Shown: one piece after another, positions 56,495 through 64,000 of the stretch | How the letters are laid out: every line of letters begins with the position of its first letter | Position numbering within the stretch: the first letter of the stretch is position 1 | Assembly (NCBI GenBank): GCA_037903475.1 | Contig: JBAJFG010000064.1 | Coordinates: 1,628,709-1,692,708 of the forward strand | Direction: 5' to 3' | DNA length: 64,000 nt | Source: Ancylostoma caninum | Lineage: Eukaryota; Nematoda; Chromadorea; Rhabditida; Ancylostomatidae | Position numbers and translations under genes: made by a program | Notes under the pieces: model-generated | What the model was told of the DNA's origin: nothing | What the model saw: the letters and a program-made list of their open reading frames with translations, nothing else | Database searches by the model: none

Positions 56495-59462
56495 CTTAAG
56501 GTAATGTGATTAAAGACATACGTCGCTCAGTGCAGAGGTTCACTCCCAATGCGAGGTTAAGATGTTCTCATGCATCGCGTCCAATTGCTTAGAAAAGATT
56601 CCCTCGGAGGGGTTAGATGGCATTTGCAACTTGATTAGTAGTCGAATGTCAAACTGGCCGGTGACATTGTCATTTGAAGTACTTATTTTGACTTGACTGT
56701 GGTGAACTCCTCATACCACCATTGAATTTTTGATTATTGGCAGAAGGGGTGATCCTAGGGTTTGAAGACTTTGCCTAAATGATTTGGATGCTTTAGGTGA
56801 AGTTTGAAGACATAGTGACCAAGTTGAAGCGAGTTGGAGCGAACATTTTCTCCTGAGGAGGAGAATTATATAGTATTGATTATTTTCTGTTTTGCGACTG
56901 CACTTACATTAGGGTTTGGATTGATCAAATGGTAAACTTACGACGTAAGGTGATAAAATATTGGCCTTTGAAGAGAACAAGACCATCAGGTCTACTCAGG
57001 AGACGCAACAACTGTGGTTTTCATAAAAGTTGAACGGCCTCGATGATTGAGGCGTTTTTCACAACATATGTTGGATTAAAAAAAAAGGGCGTGGATGAAC
57101 AATTTACTGGAGTCGGATTTCGGTGTTTAATACTGCACCGACAGGACGGAGGATATGGTTAGACTGTGGATTTCGGATTTGGATGGTGGTGTTGCTGAAC
57201 AACAGAAGTAAAACTTGCGGAATTGGTGCAATGAAGGGCGAGCCTGGGATGGAATATGAAACATGGCTAAGTAATCGATCTCATTACAGGAATTGAGTCA
57301 AGTGTTTACTCTTTTCAAGAAATGAGCTTTGTACAAAACTTGTGCACATCAATAAGGTTGCTAAGGCTAATGTACTCGAGGTGGGCTGGTGCACTGTTTT
57401 GGAAAGTAGAGAACTTTTTATTGATTTGCTGGTATAACATGGACGACTTCCTCGCAGAGATCCGTAGTACTACAGCTAATATCCTTCTTGAACTGGGTTT
57501 CGAGATGTGCGGGATTTTCGCTTTTCTGTTGTTTTTGATTTCCTTTTAAACGTTGATGCTTTCTTGATTGGCTTGAGAAAACGAAGAGTTTTGAGAAGTT
57601 CGCATAGGGTACAGGTCGATGTTGTTATTGCGGAATGCTATTTAGGTGCGTCCGCTTCAAGTTATAACATGTGCAACTGAGTACAGAAGACTGTACCAAT
57701 CTACTGCGCACGTCGAAGAAAGTTCCGTCGGCGTGTTGAAGGAAAGTAGCGGATGTGCGCCTAACATTAGTTCGTAATCTGTTCAAAAATTCTGGGCTTT
57801 TATATTTATTGGAGCACTGCGCACTGTCTAATAACGTTAATATCTGTGGAACAGTTGTTGCACCCGAGCAGTAAAAGAAATTCTTTCTGGTAGAAGCTTC
57901 AGATCATGACTTATAATAACGGGCTTAGTCTGTCTGTCACGTGTGTGTGTGTCAGTGTGTGTGAAACGAAATTCGAGGGCGTGGCCTAGAGTGAAGAAAA
58001 TGTTCTACACCGGGTCCACTATTGCTGTAGGAGTGCGCCGGCGTCCGCAAGTGGGGAAACGCCTGGAGTCGGGTCCAACGGTGTGATAACGGTGCGCCGG
58101 CGTCCGAAAGTGGGGAAACGCCTGGAGTCGGGTCCAACGGTGTGATAACGGTGCGCCGGCGTCCAAAAGTGGGGAAACGCCTGGAGTCGGGTCCAACGGT
58201 GTGATAACGGTGCGCCGGCGTCCAAAAGTGGGGAAACGCCTGGAGTCGGGTCCAACGGTGTGATAACGGTGCACCGGCGTCCGAAAGTGGGGAAACGCCT
58301 GGAGTCGGGTCCAACGGTGTGATAACGGTGCGCCGGCGTCCGAAAGTGGGGAAACGCCTGGAGTCGGGTCCAACGGTGTGATAACGGTGCGCCGGCGTCC
58401 AAAAGTGGGGAAACGCCTGGAGTCGGGTCCAACGGTGTGATAACGGTGCACCGGCGTCCGAAAGTGGGGAAACGCCTGGAGTCGGGTCCAACGGTGTGAT
58501 AACGGTGCGCCGGCGTCCGAAAGTGGGGAAACGCCTGGAGTCGGGTCCAACGGTGTGATAACGGTGCGCCGGTGTCCAAAAGTGAGGAAACGCCTGGAGT
58601 CGGGTCCAACGGTGTGATAAGGGTGTGCCGGCTTCTACAAGTAATAAGAATTGGCTAGGTGGGTCTATTTCTGCGTGAGGGGTCGTTTCGGCGGACCTTA
58701 CCCTGTTTCGGCGGACCTTCAAACCTAAATCGCCTAGATGTGCATTGTTTCCTTTCGTATCCGTGTCCTCTTCCCATTCCGTTTGTGTCTGAATGAACCA
58801 CTCCTTCCTTTCCATTTATATAAACCGGTGGACCCTTATCACTTGAATTACCACAACAACCAGTTGACCCTAAATCATTTCAAGATAACATTTGCACTAA
58901 ATTGGTTACACTCAGTTCTTCACGACCACTAACTTCGCTCATGTGGAAGAGCATAACTTCGTACATATGGGGGAAAGCGACCACCTAAGGGATCAAGGGT
59001 TTCTCAGGAGAGCGATAGAACTGCGTGGAAGGCTGCAGATTCTATCATTCCATTTACACTTTTGTGTTTGCATTCAATGTGCAGTATGCAAGCAAAACGA
59101 GCATCAATAGAAGTCTGGAAGTCCGGCGTTAGCCGGGCGGCCAGACTGGTTAATCAATGACGAAGTTGCTGAATCCGGGAAATCATTACTGAATGGTTCC
59201 TTCTGATGTTGCATCCTAGCACGCATGAGGAGCAGATTTCTCAACAGCTCTGGCCACTTTTATTTCGTGATAAATTCATTAAGAAGAAGGTGTAAAAATA
59301 CTATTTTGTATCAAGTGAATGTTTTTTTTTCCTGAGCGGAAAGGGGGTAGAAAGCACAGCTTCAGGAAAGGTACGCGAACTTATTCTTGCACCCAGTAGT
59401 TTCGACATGAACCTCAAGTGGCTGCCACATCCACACTTTCTAGCGTCCCGTAGGGGCGCTAG
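56495..59462. repeat. Dispersed repeat family R1, copy 2 (split by the BEL insertion)
   Basis: Homologous to 3,613-5,510 throughout, ending in the same CTAGCG...CGCTAG hairpin (59,440-59,462). Left of the BEL element, about 45,920-45,962 (ACAATAATCCCAC...) matches about 3,580-3,612, so the pre-insertion repeat ran across the insertion point. This copy carries minisatellite B (58,035-58,640) and lacks the hairpin insertion of copy 1. Small frames inside (for example 57,322-57,549) are not conserved with copy 1. Confidence 0.75.
58035..58640. repeat. Minisatellite B, 59-bp unit, ten copies
   Basis: The unit includes GTGGGGAAACGCCTGGAGTC and GGTGTGATAACGGTGCGCCG; GTGGGGAAAC starts at 58,051 and recurs every 59 bp to 58,582. 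Two variable sites (GCG/GCA and CCG/CCA) show a three-unit higher-order pattern (177 bp) in units 5-7 and 8-10. All three minus-strand frames are open because the unit has no minus-strand stop in any frame, giving apparent proteins of 181-287 codons that are not genes. Confidence 0.95.
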
Positions 59463-61887
59463 TACCATATCATTCTCAGTTGCCACCACTCTCAAATCTC
59501 ACCCAAGACTTCCGTTACCTAATTTCAACAAAGCCGATTTCATAGCACTCTCTCACTACTTCATCTGAATCAAATGGTGGGACGTTTTTTCAAGGGTATT
59601 CATCCAATGACGACGCCTACAGAAAATTTTGTCTTGTTGTTTACAGCAGGCTGAGCAAACATGTTCCTTTTACTGAACATGTTCCTTTTACATGGCAGTA
59701 CTTGTTATCCCAAACGCATTTCCAACCCTATGTCTCAAAAAAGTAGGATCTTCTATTAGAATCCACTTCACATCCTCATTTCAAAAAATGTGTGTGATCA
59801 GCTGGATCTTCATTTGAGGAAGTTCTACGCCGACCTGGGACAAAAACTGACGAAAAAAAAATCCTGAAAAGCGTTCCCTGTCCGCATATATCCGGGGGCT
59901 CGTGCCAATTATTTCCCAAGCGTCTCTCTCCGGAATCCGACTACAGGCCAAACTTTTTTCTCCTGCAGCTCATAACCCCGCTTTCTCATACTTGTAGCTC
60001 CGTCCAAGGTACATGATTTGCTCAAGCATCTTCAACCCCCCTCCATTCATCCCTTTGATGGCATTTCACAAATTGTATACAAAAAATGTCTGAACCCTCT
60101 GCCTATACCCCTTTCTATCTTATTTAACATCTCCCTTATGTCACTGTAGGTTCCTAACATCTGGGGTGGTAGTAAACCTCCTGGAACGGCGACAAACGAT
60201 GAGCAGAAGGTCGCGGTGAACTGTCAGCTCTGGTTTGCAACCATGAACTACTAGCTAGGAGCTACGTGACAACTGTGGTCTTTGAACGATGAGGTTCTTG
60301 CGAAACCTTCAAACCCTTAGAGGTTTCGAACCCTCACAGATGAGATATTGTCCTCGGAGTATGCTGACATACCTCTGAACCATGGATTCGAGTTCTAACG
60401 GGACCTTATGTGATCATTATTATACCCAAGCGGCCAGCGAATCCCGTTCGCGTAATCTAACTTTGATTTGTTAAGCTCACACATGTAATTGCGTGCTCAT
60501 AAAATATGTGGGATTTTATCTGGGAAGGTGTAGGACTTAGCTGTCAAAATCAGCCACCAGGAAATCGGAGTCATCGATGATCTCCTGCGGAACGTCGTGG
60601 TGATCGAGACAGTGGAAACATCGATCAGCTGGGTGTACCCGGAATGCGTCTTCACCGAAAAGGAGTCAGTGCACGCTCGACTGGCTACAACGATGGACTC
60701 GAAACATGAGCAAAACGTCCTCTGGAGGAATTTTTCGCGAAACGACGAGGACGCCGTCTGCGTCTCGCGCGCTGCACATTCTTTCGCTTCCCGTGTTCTC
60801 GTCGTTTCATACTAGCAGCAAGTTCAGCGTGACGGTGAGCTCATACTTCTATTTCGAACTGTGACTAGGCGAGAAGTACTAGTAGTTGTGGAGGATAGGG
60901 TTACGCGAATGTCTGGGGAAGTACTACTATTGGCGGGGAATAGAGCTGCACGAATATCTGAGAGACTCCGCACCAGCTTCCGCCCTAGTGTTGTGGTAAC
61001 CAAACAGGGAAAGTTCAGGCACACCTAATCAGCACTTATTATGAGGTGCTACTGAATTTACAGCTTTTCACTAAGGCCGCGGAGCTTCTCCTCGAAGAGG
61101 ATGGAGGTGCGCGAATGTCTGAGCGGACATGACAATCATTGGACTGCTATACCAGTAGTGCTGAGAACCTTCTCCTATATGTGCCTGCTTGGGTCGGTAC
61201 AAGTGCCATATGGTACTTATGATCAACAGTTTCTGAGTAGAACAAACAAAGCACAATGGCCGGGGTACGTGCATCTGACAAACACAAACGATTATCAGCT
61301 GCTACAGCGACTTGCGTTTAATGCTTTAATTCAACTTGCGATCCAATGAAAAATGCTTGTTTGCAGAGTAAAGGAGCCGTGAGGACGTAGGATCGAGTGC
61401 GACAAGATCAGCACATTCCAATCAGACAGATCCTACAGTGCTTGCCAGGAAGACGGATTGCGCGTGCGATTTCATATCGTCGGGGCCGCAGGATCGCTGC
61501 TGGACCTATTCGACCTTCTCACTTGGAGCATGCTTTCCCCGCATCCATCGTTCAGGTCCCATCGCGTTTCTGCAGTCACGAAATCCGACTTCTTGACAAG
61601 AGCCGTCAAAGTGTTTTGTTATTCACAGACAGATTTATTAGGTTGTTGCACGACTATCGAGCATTTTTCCTTAACGTTTATTTTTGGATTCGGAAGAGGG
61701 TTCAACTATGAACTTGTCAGAGGAATAATTCACAAGACTTAATAAAGATGCGTTCTGAGAATTAAATTCATTTGCGTCATACGTTTCCTTCATACTCTAC
61801 CATTCTAGAGATGGATGGAAAGCGGTGAAGCCATGCTGCGATATGACTTTACCGACCGTGTGCCAATTTACCTCCGGGCTAGGTAAA
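59463..61887. other. Non-coding stretch with one exon-like frame
   Basis: A plus-strand frame from about 60,540 to 60,815 reads like protein (VKISHQEIGVIDDLL, SISWVYPECVFTEKESV) but follows a TAG directly and has no clear splice sites or family. The rest shows short frames only. Confidence 0.35.
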
Positions 61888-61975
61888 CTCTGAAAAGAAG
61901 AACCTCGAGTCATCCACACGAAGCGCAGCTTCGCCGCGCTCCGCGGATGACAGTGATTTTCTGCGAAACTGCATA
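61888..61975. repeat. Fragment shared with repeat family R2
   Basis: ATCCACACGAAGCGCAGC...GCGGATGACAGTGAT...CTGCGAA matches 29,569-29,635 closely. Confidence 0.6.
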
Positions 61976-62020
61976 GCTCCTAAACGGTTTGGAGGTTAAC
62001 TCTTATTATGTTCAATATAA

Positions 62021-62313
62021 AGAGCTTCTACATGGTCCGTTGTATGAGTAGCAGCACAGATCCTCACGTGGTCAAGTCGTTTTTATTTATGATATAACGC
62101 TGAAAATCGAAATTGTTATGATTCGGGCACAATTAGCTTGTAACAGGAAAAAAATGCGTGAAGAATTAGAGCTTCTACATGGTCCGTTGTATGAGTGGCA
62201 GCACAGATCCTCACGTGGTCAAGTCGTTTTTATTTATGATATAACGCTGAAAATCGAAACTGTTATGATTCGGGCACAATCAGCTTGTAACAGGAAAAAA
62301 TGCGTAAAGATTT
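62021..62313. repeat. 147-bp tandem duplication
   Basis: AGAGCTTCTACATGGTCCGT starts at 62,021 and again at 62,168; the two 147-bp units differ at only a handful of bases. Copy 2 is open on the plus strand (62,118-62,384), whereas copy 1 has TAG in place of TGG at the corresponding codon. The coding-like reading is not recognised. Confidence 0.9.
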
Positions 62314-62984
62314 ATTCCCATTTCGTAAGCACAATATTAAGCTCATGGAGTGCACCATTTGTTCCCCTGACCGTTAATTTCTAATTGCTGCCACTCATTG
62401 ATGCTTTAGAAGGAATGCAGTAAAAATTTCCGTTCAACTCTGCTGTATTTGGATGATTCACAGCTCTGATTGCGAAATCACACTCGCTTCATCAATGATT
62501 CCCCCAATCTGCCTTAAAGATCCAAAATTTTCCGTTTTCATTGCAAAATGGATGTCCTAATTGAAGATTTCTGTGTTGTACTCATACATATACCATGGAT
62601 ATAGAGTAAGATCCTCCCGTAGATCTCCCCGAGGCGTGCCAGCACTTCCGCTCATCACTATTTAAGGTTTCCACGGAAAATTCGGAGATTTGCGAGTTTC
62701 CGAATTGTTTCTTTGGCGATTATCTCAAGAGCTGGTGCGGACCGTATCTTTCGCAATACCTCACGCGAGGGATCAAACACCGACAGATACGGTCGGCGTA
62801 AACAAAGGGGCTAGCGCTTTATTATATAGGGGATGACCGAGGAAATATTAGCGGACATGGATGTCGAAAATGGTTGGGGCTTTTCAATTCAGGCCATACG
62901 AATCTGTAAGCCATATCAGCGGGTAAAGATTGTGCTCATCCTGTATCATATGCCATTTATGACAGCACCGAGGCTGAATCGGAC
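62314..62984. other. Non-coding stretch, no gene recognised
   Basis: Short frames only. No repeat or RNA signal seen. Confidence 0.4.
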
Positions 62985-63550
62985 CTGTGCGCCACGTTAC
63001 CGCCTAGGACCTGTGCGCCACGTTACCTTTGAATGGATACACTTAGAAAATCACTGTCATTCCCAAGAAGCGCAGCTCTATTAATTGTTTTTGTTAAAAT
63101 GCTGGGAATTTTATTTCCCTGCTAATTGAAATGGAATAAACTCAATTCTTTGGTGACCCTTTCTGTTGACAACAGAACCTTGCCGATTTCCCCCTGAATA
63201 AATATTCTTGATTGATTCTTCCTGCTAGAACTGATAAGTAGTCAATCGATTTCCTGTTTTTAATGTTTTCTAAAGAATCCCAGTGCGGGATTTCATAGAG
63301 AACATTTAAAAACAAGTGAAAAAAGTGAAACACTTTTCGGACCCGATTTCTTCTAGTCTCTACTTGTATCCAGAGGAGAAAATCTGCCGAGGGTGGTGGT
63401 GGGTATCGCTGAATCATCTGCGAAATCTGTGGAAGAAAAACCTTCCTTAGTAAGCTGCACATGGAGTTCCGCTACAGCTTCTAACGGCACCGCTCGCTAT
63501 TGGCGCAAAAAGCCCTCGATGATATTCTGCCTTCGTGCCCTTTCACATGC
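62985..63550. repeat. Dispersed repeat family R2, copy B
   Basis: Homologous to 29,465-30,040 (see that entry). It starts with a small local duplication, GACCTGTGCGCCACGTTACC, at about 62,980 and 63,008. Confidence 0.65.
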
Positions 63551-64000
63551 ACTGTTGTCTTAGGCAGGCACAACATTTTGAAGAGTCCAAAGAAAGTGGT
63601 GGCGAGATTTTGTTTTACGAGCACTCATAATGTCTCACATGAGCTTCTTTTGCTTTGGATGGGTCTTGCCTATTTCGTTGGCTTAGATGCAGCGCCTATG
63701 GTGTTGCATGGAGAAATGAGCTTCCAAAAGCGTTATTAGGATAAAAGAGATCAAAGAGATGAAGACTGTTTTTGCCTCTGTTTTGAATTCTGTTCAGACT
63801 CCAAACATGCTTGCAATTCAAGCCTTTTAGCAGCGGACACGCAATCACAACGCCCTAGAATTTCCATTCTTGATGGATTGCGAAATACTCTTCCCAGTAA
63901 GTGTGGGGAACCCTCGCCAATTATTTCCTTTTTTTGCGGTTCTCGACGTTTAACACCAAGGATTCTATACAAAAACGAAAAAATCGGCATTCTCTCGACA
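63551..64000. other. Window end, no gene recognised
   Basis: A minus-strand frame (63,751-63,990) and a plus-strand frame (63,500-63,739) are open for 79 codons each. Neither shows a domain, and the window ends here. Confidence 0.35.

Noticed and set aside
57952..58815. Minus-strand ORF of 287 codons and two companion ORFs of 181 and 196 codons
   Set aside because: They are the 59-bp minisatellite read in three frames; the unit simply has no stop on that strand.

Overview
The window looks like repeat-rich, gene-poor nuclear DNA of a nematode, probably a clade V/strongylid-type worm. The evidence is TTTTCAG/TTTTGCAG-type 3' splice sites, Penelope-like and CR1-like retroelements, a BEL/Pao retrotransposon primed by tRNA-Gly, many short terminal-inverted-repeat DNA elements, and poly-G/C tracts. 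The species call is inference. There is no bacterial operon structure, rRNA gene, CRISPR array or intact tRNA gene. No complete host gene could be assembled. A few exon-like or decayed coding stretches are listed at low confidence.

Layout. 0.17-3.05 kb: a Penelope-like element (PLE) on the minus strand, with a 15-bp target duplication, a 56-bp terminal inversion and a broken RT plus GIY-YIG ORF. 3.6-5.5 kb: copy 1 of a dispersed repeat carrying a private hairpin insertion. 8.1-8.9, 14.8-15.0, 22.4-23.4 and 28.6-29.1 kb: foldback or inverted-repeat elements; the 22.4-23.4 kb one carries tRNA-Ser-like Pol III boxes in both arms. 10.4-11.1 kb: a decayed, intronless coding sequence that I do not recognise. 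16.9-17.4 and 20.3-20.75 kb: clusters of perfect GC-rich palindromes. 23.6 and 39.6 kb: TTAA-ended MITEs. 25.95-26.4 kb: mariner relic. 31.1-32.3 kb: non-autonomous hAT element with a perfect 8-bp target duplication. 34.0-35.5 kb: Tc1/mariner-like element with IR/DR ends. 36.0-37.5 kb: a second, older PLE relic. 43.05-44.29 kb: CR1-like LINE relic. 44.43-45.87 kb: 59-bp minisatellite A. 45.96-56.49 kb: a young, full-length BEL/Pao retrotransposon. 56.5-59.46 kb: the rest of the dispersed-repeat copy split by that BEL element, with 59-bp minisatellite B inside it. 59.5-64 kb: partial repeats and a 147-bp tandem duplication.

The BEL/Pao element is the most informative object. It has two nearly identical LTRs (4 substitutions and 1 indel by eye), a GGGTT target duplication, an exact 15-nt tRNA-Gly primer site, and one long gag-protease-RT-RNaseH-integrase ORF interrupted by a single in-frame TAA before the integrase C-terminal region. 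Downstream of pol it carries a second ORF. A strong splice donor 39 codons into gag joins in frame to a nematode-type acceptor in front of this ORF. The ORF then meets a canonical A_AAA_AAG -1 slippery heptamer that would lead into a second three-knuckle, nucleocapsid-like domain. The whole element is also strewn, on its sense strand only, with an octamer TA[A/C]T[A/G]CAT (36 sites counted by eye, in LTRs, UTRs and all reading frames). I can assign no function to this octamer, and it is the strongest unexplained signal in the window.
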